From: a virus
Direction: 5' to 3' (one strand)
Virus record (IMG/VR): IMGVR_UViG_3300047557_003115
Coordinates: 1-20,801 of that record
Length of the DNA stretch: 20,801 nt
A program made the translations under genes and the position numbers. This document shows positions 7,558 through 13,554 of this stretch, in pieces. Position 1 is the stretch's first letter. Every line of letters starts with the position of its first letter. The notes under the pieces were generated by a model. That model saw only the letters and a program-made list of their open reading frames with translations. It had not been told where the DNA came from and made no database searches.

Positions 7558-7854
7558 TTAGCCACCAACTCTGCCGTTGTACCAAGCAGTCACAATCGAC
7601 ATCGCCGCTTGAATTGCAGCCTCAGCAACAGCGTCTGGCACATCGTAAAACTTGATGTTTTTGCCATTTTCGCCAGAAATCGCACCAACTTGCAGGGATG
7701 CCTTGTTGTCCTTGAACGAAAGGTACTTCAAGTACCCGTACCTGCTGCTGTCGCCGTTTGGCTCAGCAGCTAGTACAGGCATCCTCTGGTGGCTGTCGGA
7801 ATAAGCACAGCACGAACTAGTCCAGAAACCCGGAACACTTTTCTCTTCAGACAT
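7558..7854 (-). CDS. Hypothetical cassette protein
   Basis: A 98-residue protein starting at ATG 7854 with GGAGG upstream. It has no recognised family. It starts with MSEEKSVPGF, echoing the MSEEKRVQ start of the next gene. A Cys pair is present (SSCCAYSD) and beta-like stretches follow (YLKYLSFKDNKASLQVGAI), ending in a helix (AVAEAAIQAAMSIVTAW). The gene is less GC-rich than the phage average and lies between repeat copies B and C, so it looks like an inserted cassette. Confidence 0.6.
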   Translation of the reverse strand: MSEEKSVPGFWTSSCCAYSDSHQRMPVLAAEPNGDSSRYGYLKYLSFKDNKASLQVGAISGENGKNIKFYDVPDAVAEAAIQAAMSIVTAWYNGRVGG

Positions 7855-7919
7855 GATTAAACCTCCAAACATTCCATCTCTCTGGAGTCACACCACAGAA
7901 CGGCAGGTGTCGCCGTTGC

Positions 7920-7941
7920 TCACTCCCCTCCCGGCAGCGGG
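7920..7941. repeat. Direct repeat copy C (22 bases; 19-base core)
   Basis: 22 bases identical to copy A (7117-7138). Here the element ends the gene at 7920-8087 with PLPGGE-stop, but the following bases (GTGAGCAACGG) open only a short frame of about 11 codons, so its coupling function has lost its partner. Confidence 0.9.
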
Positions 7942-8087
7942 CCGATGCCGTTGTCTAGTTGCACGATGCGCTCCAGCAGTTTTGCCGCCATCCGCTTGTA
8001 CTCCATCACCACCTCCCGCAGCCGGTCGATTTCTGCTCGCGCCTCCTGCAGCTCGGCTAGGGTATGGCCCGCGTCTTTATCGCTCAT
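7920..8087 (-). CDS. Small coiled-coil phage protein (55 residues)
   Basis: Start ATG at 8087 with AAGGTGA upstream and an 11-base overlap with the previous gene; stop TGA at 7920-7922. The protein is a charged amphipathic helix (LAELQEARAEIDRLREVV, then MAAKLLERIVQL) ending in PLPGGE. It resembles the 61-residue coiled-coil protein at 6932-7117, from which it is separated by the two less GC-rich cassette genes. Function unknown. Confidence 0.7.
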   Translation of the reverse strand: MSDKDAGHTLAELQEARAEIDRLREVVMEYKRMAAKLLERIVQLDNGIGPLPGGE

Positions 8088-8421
8088 GTTTCACCTTCAC
8101 GCTTTTATGGTTCAGGCAGGTCTGGTATCCCGGCATGGCCCTGTACCGGCACAGCCCATGCTTGCAGATGCCGTCCGGTTTCACGATTTTTTTATTGTCG
8201 ATGAACGGCTCCCGCAGCTTTGCGTTGATGCGGTTCAGCCGCTTGTTTGTTTCCCGCAGGGCCAGGCGTGCCAGCTGGTCGTTCGGGTTGGCGGCCAGCT
8301 TTTGCATCAGGCTGCGTATGCGCCACCGTTCAACGGCCTGCCGCAGGTGGCCCGGGCACGCCTTGCGGCCCTTGGCCGGCTTGCGCTGGCAGCTCCGGCA
8401 TTTTCCAGAACTTCCTTCCAT
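8077..8421 (-). CDS. Small protein with two zinc-knuckle-like motifs
   Basis: A 114-residue basic protein. The N-terminus has C8-x2-C11 and C22-x2-H25; the C-terminus has C86-x-H88-x2-C91 and C102-x2-H105. These are two likely zinc-binding sites flanking a helical, Arg-rich middle (ALRETNKRLNRINAKL). Such proteins usually bind nucleic acid. The start at ATG 8421 has GGAG about 11 bases upstream and lies 92 bases inside the end of the primase-helicase frame, an unusually long overlap. No specific family recognised. Confidence 0.72.
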   Translation of the reverse strand: MEGSSGKCRSCQRKPAKGRKACPGHLRQAVERWRIRSLMQKLAANPNDQLARLALRETNKRLNRINAKLREPFIDNKKIVKPDGICKHGLCRYRAMPGYQTCLNHKSVKVKHER

Positions 8422-10444
8422 CGGCTAGAAACTCCTCACAGTAGCCCCTGCGCATGACAGCATACAACCGGTGCATGGTCAGCCCGCAGGCTTCACCTTC
8501 CTGGATCAGTGCAGAAACCCGTTTGGCCCCGAACGCCAGGCGCTCCTCCACCCACTTACGGTCTTCCTCGAGGTGGCTGGGCCTTCCCCGCCCCTTGGTG
8601 GCTGGCTGCTCCTCCGGCGGCACGGGCGGGTCGATGTCGTAGGTGTTCCCGGCCGGCCCCATGGAAATGCCCAGCGCCGGCGGTTTCTGGCTGTTGGTCT
8701 TGCTGACGCGCAGCCTGCGGCGGTTTTCCTCAGCCCCCTCCGGCTGGTCCAGCATGATCACCTGGCGCACCGCACCTATGATGCGGTTGCCCATCACCTG
8801 CCCGCCCCTGTTCAGGTGCGTCACCAGGATGATTGATGTACTGGTCCGGGTGGCGATTTCCGCCAATGGCTTGAAAAGCGCCTTTGCTTCCTCCGCCCTG
8901 CCCTGGTTGCGGTCGGTGGCGTTGCCAATGGTGTCAACGAACACCAGCGCCGGCTGCACCGCCCGGATGTTGCGCTCCAGCGTGGCAAGGTCCTCGAGGC
9001 TGTCCAGGTTGGTTCCGCTGTACGGGTTGCTGCGCCGGCCGTTCAGCACGATGGCCCGGCCCGGGAAACCGAAAGCGCCTGGCAGTGTGCCCAGCTCAGC
9101 CCACTGGCTATCGGCGGCCACCCACAAGACCCGGCTTTCCAGGGGCATGGTGGCAGCCTTGCCGTCGGGCCATTCCAGCCCATGCCAGATGCGCCGGGTA
9201 ATATCCGCGCACAGGCGTGTTTTGCCGATGCCCGGGTCACTGGCCAAACAGGTCAAGGTGCCCCGTTGAATCCAGCCTGGCCACGTCCACGTGATAGTAG
9301 CTTGCAGCTGCACCAGATCATCAGCGGTGGCGATAGGATCGTCCGGCTGTTCAGGCTCCGGCACGCAATCCGGCCCCGTGTACACCGCCTTGGTTTTTCC
9401 GGTTGCCTGCGATGTGCTGCCCGGCTGGCGTGCCAGGTGGCCCTTGTCCCGTATGTGCCGGGTAGCATCGTCCACCTTGTGCTCCAGCTCCCTGGGGCTC
9501 CAGGGTGGCTGGCAGGTGGTGTTCCATTCGCCCAGCAGCTGGAGGGCGGTTTCCCGGTCCAGCCCGAACCCCTCCACCAGTGTCATGGCCGCATGGTAGG
9601 TGTGCCCGTGCCCGTTCTGCCCACTGACTGCTGGGGCGATCTGGCGCAGGTAGGCCCGGGCCCTCCCGGCCAGCTCCGGCTCCTGCCTGCTGCCCTCCAT
9701 GGAAAGCAACAGCCGGTCCTGCCGGGCCCATGAATCCAGCAGCACCCCGCAGGCTGCGGTGTTCACGCCCTGCGCTGCCCCATCCGGCCTTCCATCAGCC
9801 ACCCAGCTGAGGCGGTGGGGGCGTTCATCGGTGGCCCGGCCCTTGCGGCTGGTAGTGCCGTACAGCTTCCAGATGCGGGCCGCATTGTAGGTGCGCACAT
9901 CGACGCGGGCGTGCTCACTGCTGCACCGGCGGTCCAGCCCGTGCAGGATGGCCCTGAACTGCTCACGCTGGGCCGCGTCGTTGGCGTGGTCCACCAGGTA
10001 GCTAAGGTGCCAGCCGTTTCCTGAACTGGCGATCACTGGGGCCTGGAACCCGGCAGCCTCGAGGCATGCCTGCACGTGGTTGGCCACCTGCCAGGCGTGC
10101 TGCCGTTCGGTTTCGCTGGCGGAGGTATCGGCCGGCCGCACAGGGTCCACATCCACCAGCAGCCAACGGCGTGCGGTTATATCGGCGTCGGTGGTGGTTT
10201 TCCCGGCGATCTGCACCCGGTTGGGGCTGCGTGCCAGCAGCTCGGGGTTCACCGGGTTGGGGATGAAATAGATGCCCCTGGTGCCCTTGCGCTCCAATTC
10301 GACGGCGGCCTGTGCCATGGCTGGCAGGTGTTCCCCGTCATACCAGCCGGCATAAATTTGGTCACCGAACGCCCGCAGCTCGGTCACCTGCCCTGGCTGA
10401 ATGAATAGCCGCAGGTAGCTGGTTATCCGTTCGACTGGCTCCAT
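8330..10444 (-). CDS. Primase-helicase fusion (AEP primase plus RecA-fold helicase)
   Basis: A 704-residue replication protein. The N-terminal 220 residues fit an archaeo-eukaryotic-type primase/polymerase: D98-V-D100 on a strand (RWLLVDVD), the SGNGWH motif ending at H146 and D182 in VDVRTYNAARIW. Residues about 280-335 resemble a PriCT primase linker (WNTTCQPPWSPREL). The C-terminal part is a RecA-like ATPase with Walker A at 403-409 (DPGIGKT), Walker B ending at D504 (ALVFVDT) and ILVTHLNRGGQVMG, followed by a winged-helix-like end. It would prime and unwind phage DNA. The start is ATG 10444 (or 10447), 7 bases after AGGAG; in-frame codons back to 10609 would enter the previous gene and are not used. 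Confidence 0.9.
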   Translation of the reverse strand: MEPVERITSYLRLFIQPGQVTELRAFGDQIYAGWYDGEHLPAMAQAAVELERKGTRGIYFIPNPVNPELLARSPNRVQIAGKTTTDADITARRWLLVDVDPVRPADTSASETERQHAWQVANHVQACLEAAGFQAPVIASSGNGWHLSYLVDHANDAAQREQFRAILHGLDRRCSSEHARVDVRTYNAARIWKLYGTTSRKGRATDERPHRLSWVADGRPDGAAQGVNTAACGVLLDSWARQDRLLLSMEGSRQEPELAGRARAYLRQIAPAVSGQNGHGHTYHAAMTLVEGFGLDRETALQLLGEWNTTCQPPWSPRELEHKVDDATRHIRDKGHLARQPGSTSQATGKTKAVYTGPDCVPEPEQPDDPIATADDLVQLQATITWTWPGWIQRGTLTCLASDPGIGKTRLCADITRRIWHGLEWPDGKAATMPLESRVLWVAADSQWAELGTLPGAFGFPGRAIVLNGRRSNPYSGTNLDSLEDLATLERNIRAVQPALVFVDTIGNATDRNQGRAEEAKALFKPLAEIATRTSTSIILVTHLNRGGQVMGNRIIGAVRQVIMLDQPEGAEENRRRLRVSKTNSQKPPALGISMGPAGNTYDIDPPVPPEEQPATKGRGRPSHLEEDRKWVEERLAFGAKRVSALIQEGEACGLTMHRLYAVMRRGYCEEFLADGRKFWKMPELPAQAGQGPQGVPGPPAAGR

Positions 10445-10501
10445 CATCCATCTCCTCAGGTGTGAGCGCCCATATTCCTCTAGGCTAGGCCGTTGTGCAA
10501 G

Positions 10502-10534
10502 CCCTGCCAGGCTGCGCCCAACAGCCCGGCAGGG
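10502..10534 (-). other. Strong hairpin in the spacer before the primase-helicase
   Basis: The minus strand forms a 13-bp stem, CCCTGCCGGGCTG paired with CAGCCTGGCAGGG (one G-T pair), with a 7-base loop. No T tract follows, so it is not a standard intrinsic terminator. It may stabilise the mRNA or pause transcription between the secreted-protein pair and the primase gene. Confidence 0.6.
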
Positions 10535-10553
10535 TTCAGGGCGGGGCCCTGTT

Positions 10554-10904
10554 CTAGTACCGGCAGCAGGCCACCCAGCTGCCCGATGCCATGCGGGCGT
10601 AGCCAACATCCCTGGGGGTCATGCGGCTACGGTAGCAGCAGTTGGCCTCAGCAGCCGCCGGCGTGCCACCCATGCCTATGCCCTCGTACCCGCCGGTGGG
10701 GTTGCCCCAGTGGCGAAAAATCCCGGTGCGGGCGATGCGGTTGGCGACGCCCTGAGCGCTGTACAGCTCGCCGGAGCTTTCCACCACCTGGCCCTGCGCC
10801 GGCTGTGCAGCCGGCTGGGCCTTCCGGCCGAACAGCCCGAACGGGCCGGCCAGGGCGGGCAGGGCCGCCAGGAAAACGGCGCTCAGCGCCGCTGCCCATT
10901 TCAT
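10554..10904 (-). CDS. Small secreted Cys-containing protein, planctomycete-like
   Basis: A 116-residue protein with a clear signal peptide (MKWAAALSAVFLAALPALAG, cleavage after ALA). The mature part has RIARTGIFRHWGNPTGGYEG followed by NCCYRSR and a C-terminal SWVACCRY. From memory this pattern of GYEG, a double-Cys motif and a CCRY end is characteristic of small exported proteins of planctomycetes, though I cannot check it here. The start overlaps the upstream stop as TAATG with AAAGGGGG before it. Its presence in a replication operon is odd; it is probably an accessory gene acting on the host envelope. Function unknown. Confidence 0.75.
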   Translation of the reverse strand: MKWAAALSAVFLAALPALAGPFGLFGRKAQPAAQPAQGQVVESSGELYSAQGVANRIARTGIFRHWGNPTGGYEGIGMGGTPAAAEANCCYRSRMTPRDVGYARMASGSWVACCRY

Positions 10905-11155
10905 TACTTGGCCCCCTTTGCGGGAACGGGCACCACCGTGATTTTTTCGCCCACCTTGCGGGTCTGATAGATGGTTTCCGTCTTGATGACGGCCGGCTGC
11001 TCGGTCACCACCTTGGTGGTGGAGGGCTGGGCGTGGCGTGCGGCCCTTGCTGCGGCCCTGCGTGCCAGGAAACCCTGCCGGCCCTCACAGTCGGGGCAGT
11101 CGCCGGCATAGGCGGTAGCGGTGGCCAGCAGGCCGAAAAGCGCGATGCGTCGCAT
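10904..11155 (-). CDS. Small secreted protein
   Basis: An 83-residue protein with a signal peptide (MRRIALFGLLATATAYA) and an early C-x2-C (GDCPDCEG). An Ala/Arg-rich stretch and a beta-like C-terminal region (TETIYQTRKVGEKITVVPV) follow. The ATG at 11155 is chosen over an in-frame upstream start at 11257 because it alone starts the signal peptide and has AAAGGA upstream. It is coupled to the next secreted protein by TAATG. No family recognised. Confidence 0.72.
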   Translation of the reverse strand: MRRIALFGLLATATAYAGDCPDCEGRQGFLARRAAARAARHAQPSTTKVVTEQPAVIKTETIYQTRKVGEKITVVPVPAKGAK

Positions 11156-11177
11156 GGTCAGAATCCTTTCCAAAACA

Positions 11178-11196
11178 GCCCGGCACCTCGCCGGGC
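11178..11196 (-). terminator. Terminator-like hairpin before the secreted-protein pair
   Basis: On the minus strand GCCCGGC, loop GAGGT, GCCGGGC is followed by TGTTTTGG. The 7-bp GC stem with a short T-rich run fits a weak intrinsic terminator or attenuator. It lies 23 bases upstream of the start at 11155 and its T run merges into the ribosome site, so it would affect expression of the two secreted proteins. Confidence 0.5.
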
Positions 11197-11199
11197 ATT

Positions 11200-11307
11200 T
11201 CACGGGGCCGGAATCGAACCAGCCATAATCCACCAGGCCGCGAACACCAAAATCCAAATTGCAAAGAAGAACTTTACCCGAACGAAAACCAAATTGAGAA
11301 GGCGCAG
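11200..11307 (-). other. Possible hydrophobic microprotein frame in the 11156-11381 spacer
   Basis: The 226-base spacer has one striking frame: 35 codons from a CTG at 11307 (TTG at 11292) to a TGA at 11200-11202. They read as a basic start followed by a strong membrane helix (KFFFAIWILVFAAWWIMAG). No ATG or GTG start fits; GGAGG lies 12 bases before the CTG. The T-rich composition makes hydrophobic codons likely by chance, so this is only a candidate. Confidence 0.25.
11206..11224 (-). other. tRNA T-arm-like sequence
   Basis: The minus strand reads GGCTGGTTCGATTCCGGCC. It contains the T-loop consensus GGTTCGATTCC inside a stem of six pairs, followed by CCCGTGA where an acceptor strand would lie. 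No D arm, anticodon arm or matching 5' acceptor strand is found upstream, so this is not a complete tRNA gene. Confidence 0.35.
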
Positions 11308-11335
11308 CCCTTTCTTATTCCTCCCGGCTATATTT

Positions 11336-11364
11336 CCCTGCGGCTGCGGGAGCGGGCCGCAGGG
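11336..11364. other. GC-rich hairpin after the SSB-like gene
   Basis: CCCTGCGGC and GCCGCAGGG form a 9-bp stem with an 11-base loop, 18 bases after the SSB-like stop. A TTTT run follows on the plus strand only. As all genes are on the minus strand, it is more likely an RNA-stabilising or weak terminating structure at the end of the SSB message. Confidence 0.5.
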
Positions 11365-11381
11365 TTTTCCACGACAGTGGC

Positions 11382-11867
11382 TCAGAATGGCAGCTGCTCA
11401 TCCGGCATCTGCAGGCCCTGCTGTTTCGGCATGGGCGGGGCTGCGGCGGCCCGGGATTTAATCCGCAGGTTATGGTAAACGCGGCCTGCCCTCTCGTAGC
11501 TGGATTTCGTGGCCAGCATGACCACGCCGGGCAGCTGGTTCACGGCCAGCGGCAGGGCCTGGCTGAAGGGCATGCCGGCAGGCGTGCCCCACGTATGCGT
11601 CGGGAAACCCAGCAGGGCCAGGTCTGCGCCCAGCATGTTGCAGGCCCGCACGTCGCGTAGCCAGGTTGTGTTCTCGATAACCTGCCCGGTACTGGTGCGG
11701 TACTGCCAGCGGACCACATCCACCTCGTTCCCGTCACGCTGCGTGACCACGTCCAGGCTGCAGGTGGTAACCGTCAGGGTGTAGTCACCATCCGCCAGGC
11801 TTTCCAGCCCGGCAGCCCGGCCCGTGTTGGCCACGTTGAAATCTTGGTCAAATTGCGAAAGCGCCAT
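11382..11867 (-). CDS. SSB-like single-strand DNA-binding protein
   Basis: A 161-residue protein with a beta-rich body (DGDYTLTVTTCSLDVVTQRDG, then RVYHNLRIKS) and a Pro/Gln-rich linker ending in MPDEQLPF. That acidic tip with terminal Pro-Phe is the hallmark tail by which SSB proteins recruit partners. Related phage proteins of this size (DUF669-like) serve as single-strand binding proteins next to Sak4-type ATPases. The ATG at 11867 has AGGAG 7 bases upstream. Placement beside Gp157 and the RecA-fold ATPase supports a recombination role. The fold assignment is by context and tail rather than by clear OB motifs. Confidence 0.68.
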   Translation of the reverse strand: MALSQFDQDFNVANTGRAAGLESLADGDYTLTVTTCSLDVVTQRDGNEVDVVRWQYRTSTGQVIENTTWLRDVRACNMLGADLALLGFPTHTWGTPAGMPFSQALPLAVNQLPGVVMLATKSSYERAGRVYHNLRIKSRAAAAPPMPKQQGLQMPDEQLPF

Positions 11868-11881
11868 CAGAAACTCCTTTT

Positions 11882-12391
11882 CTACTTGATCACGATGATG
11901 GTAGAACGGTCGGCCAGCTGGGCGAAGGGCAGTGTCTTGCCGCTTTCCAGGGCGGCACGTATGGCGGCCCTGTCCGGTGATTTCACTACGGCCATGAACT
12001 CGTCGGGAATGCTGAACTCATCCACCACCATGGGTTGGACCCCGCCGGCCTTCTGCAAGCGCACCTTATAGCGGGTGGTTTCCACCTTCTGGCGGTTCAG
12101 CCGCACCAGCACATCCCGCAGGACGGTTTTCATCCGGTTGGCTTTGTTCCTGGCCTCCTGCTCGAGGCCCGCCAGGCGTTGGGCCTCAGCCTTGCGGGCA
12201 TCCGCCAGGGCGGTCAGCTGGGCCATTAGCCCGCAGTAGCCCTCGACCTTCTGCTCGAAAGCGCCTTCGGATTCCTCGAGCCACCGAGCCAGCTGGTCGT
12301 TGATTTCCCCGTTTTCGTCCACGCTGGTTTCTTCGGCCAGCAGGGCCTCCAGGGCGGCCAGATCGCCCTCCAGTTGGAAAATGTTGCGCAT
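11882..12391 (-). CDS. Siphovirus Gp157-family protein
   Basis: A 169-residue protein with the Gp157 layout: an N-terminal segment ending in KVEGYCGLMAQL, a long coiled coil (ADARKAEAQRLAGLEQEARN), a second helix with LRDVLVRLNRQKVETTRYKV, and a C-terminal IPDEFM motif with a short KTLPF stretch. The family is common beside phage recombination genes and has been linked to phage resistance in streptococci; its biochemical role is unclear. The start overlaps the ATPase stop as TAATG. A 14-base gap separates it from the SSB-like gene. Confidence 0.85.
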   Translation of the reverse strand: MRNIFQLEGDLAALEALLAEETSVDENGEINDQLARWLEESEGAFEQKVEGYCGLMAQLTALADARKAEAQRLAGLEQEARNKANRMKTVLRDVLVRLNRQKVETTRYKVRLQKAGGVQPMVVDEFSIPDEFMAVVKSPDRAAIRAALESGKTLPFAQLADRSTIIVIK

Positions 12392-13341
12392 TAGTTGTGC
12401 CCCCCGATTTCCTTGATGGTGCGGATGATGTTGCCCACCTGGCCGCTGGTCAGGTCCCGGCTGTTGCTGATGTGGTACATTTCCCCGATCAATTGTTTCA
12501 GGCCCTGCGGGGCGAACCCCAGGCCCTCCGCGACGGCAAACATGTACTTCAGCTCATCAGGCTGAGCCGGCTTGTCATCCACCGGGTGGCTGGGGCTTTC
12601 CACTGCCACCGGCAACGCACCGGCGGTAGTCGAGGCAAGGTTGACTTGTGGGTGTGCCCCAGCCAACCAGGTGGCCAATTTCCGCCCGGTTTCCTCAGTG
12701 ATCCGCTGGGGATCACCGCCGAACATGCCGGAACGGTCCTTGCTGGCGGTTGCGTAGTGGCCGTCGTGCACCAAGTCCAAAACTGTGGTGAACTCGTACT
12801 CCGCCCCTTCTCTCTGTTCGCTTTTCATGCCCAGCTTTTTCACGGCCTTGCGCCCGTTTTCCTCCACCTGGGCGGTTTCCGTTTTGCTGCGCATGGTGGC
12901 GATGATGTGGCACTTGCTGGCCAGAATGGTATCCACGAACGCCCGGTGGCGTGGCGTGGTTTCATTCCAGGCGCTCCAGGTGTTGCCCCTGTACTTGGTT
13001 TTTGCGATCTCATCATTCAGCTCGAGGCAGCCGCCGGCACCGTTCCACTCGTGGCTGATGCTGTCGATGATCACCACGTCGTACCCTGCCGCCTCAGCCG
13101 ATTTAATGGCCTCGATGAAGCGCTCCGGCCGGTAGGGTGGCTGAAGGTTCAACACATCAAACTCCGCCAGGGTGTCGTACAGGGTGGAGCTGTTCTGCTC
13201 GGTGTCGATCACCGCCACCCGGCCCCCCAGGCCCTTGGATATCAGCAGGGCCCCATAGGTTTTCCCGCTGCCGCTGGGGCCCGCAATGGCCAGGCGCAGC
13301 TTGGCCTGGGATCGTTTCGCACGCTGAAATGTCATAGTCAT
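12391..13341 (-). CDS. RecA-fold AAA ATPase, Sak4-like recombinase
   Basis: A 316-residue protein with Walker A at residues 21-28 (GPSGSGKT), a conserved VIDTEQN at 44-50, Walker B ending at D93 (YDVVIIDSISHEW) and a sensor-like strand HIIATMRSKTE. This layout matches the phage AAA_24 family, which includes the Sak4 single-strand annealing proteins that work with a phage SSB. Here Gp157 and an SSB-like protein follow directly. The C-terminal 70 residues form a separate helical region (LKYMFAVAEGLGFAPQGLKQ). The ATG at 13341 overlaps the CsrA-like stop as ATGA, with AAGGAG upstream. Confidence 0.85.
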   Translation of the reverse strand: MTMTFQRAKRSQAKLRLAIAGPSGSGKTYGALLISKGLGGRVAVIDTEQNSSTLYDTLAEFDVLNLQPPYRPERFIEAIKSAEAAGYDVVIIDSISHEWNGAGGCLELNDEIAKTKYRGNTWSAWNETTPRHRAFVDTILASKCHIIATMRSKTETAQVEENGRKAVKKLGMKSEQREGAEYEFTTVLDLVHDGHYATASKDRSGMFGGDPQRITEETGRKLATWLAGAHPQVNLASTTAGALPVAVESPSHPVDDKPAQPDELKYMFAVAEGLGFAPQGLKQLIGEMYHISNSRDLTSGQVGNIIRTIKEIGGHN

Positions 13342-13553
13342 TTGCCGTTCTCCTTCTCCTCATCCTGCCGGCGGAGCACCTCACCCCGCCAGATTTGCAC
13401 GCCCGAATCCGCTATGATCCGCAGCTGTGCCCGGCCGCCACCGGCGGCCTCGACCACGATCAGGACCTCATAGTTCCCGGCCCTGATCACGATTTCCTCG
13501 CCGACCCGGCGGAACAGTACCAGTCCACCCCAGTCCGGCGCAAGCCTAGTCAT
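13338..13553 (-). CDS. csrA: CsrA-like RNA-binding regulator
   Basis: A 71-residue protein whose body fits CsrA strand by strand. Residues 11-23 read LVLFRRVGEEIVI, against the LILTRKVGE-x-IxI start of CsrA. A strand pair follows (YEVLIVVE, then AQLRIIA), and residues 52-59 read VQIWRGEV, matching VxVHREEI. R15 and R56 correspond to the two RNA-contacting arginines (R6 and R44 in E. coli numbering). CsrA dimers bind GGA motifs in mRNA leaders, especially SD regions. There is a 10-residue N-terminal extension and a charged tail. GGAGGTGA precedes the ATG at 13553. A phage copy could act on host or phage messages. Confidence 0.78.
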   Translation of the reverse strand: MTRLAPDWGGLVLFRRVGEEIVIRAGNYEVLIVVEAAGGGRAQLRIIADSGVQIWRGEVLRRQDEEKENGK

Positions 13554-13554
13554 G

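Noticed and set aside
10447-10609. Upstream extension of the primase-helicase
   Set aside because: The extra 54 codons enter the secreted-protein gene and have no ribosome site; AGGAG before 10444 defines the start.
11200-11290. Complete tRNA gene around the T-arm-like motif
   Set aside because: No D arm or anticodon arm can be folded; the best 5' acceptor match is partial and too far away.
11336-11368. Plus-strand intrinsic terminator (hairpin plus TTTT)
   Set aside because: No plus-strand gene exists to be terminated; kept only as a hairpin.
10493-11461. Long plus-strand open frame of 322 codons
   Set aside because: It runs antisense to two signal-peptide genes, has Pro/Arg-rich low-complexity translation and no ribosome site; a shadow of GC-rich genes.
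12397-13473. Plus-strand open frame of 358 codons
   Set aside because: Antisense to the RecA-fold ATPase and the CsrA-like gene; composition is that of a complementary shadow.
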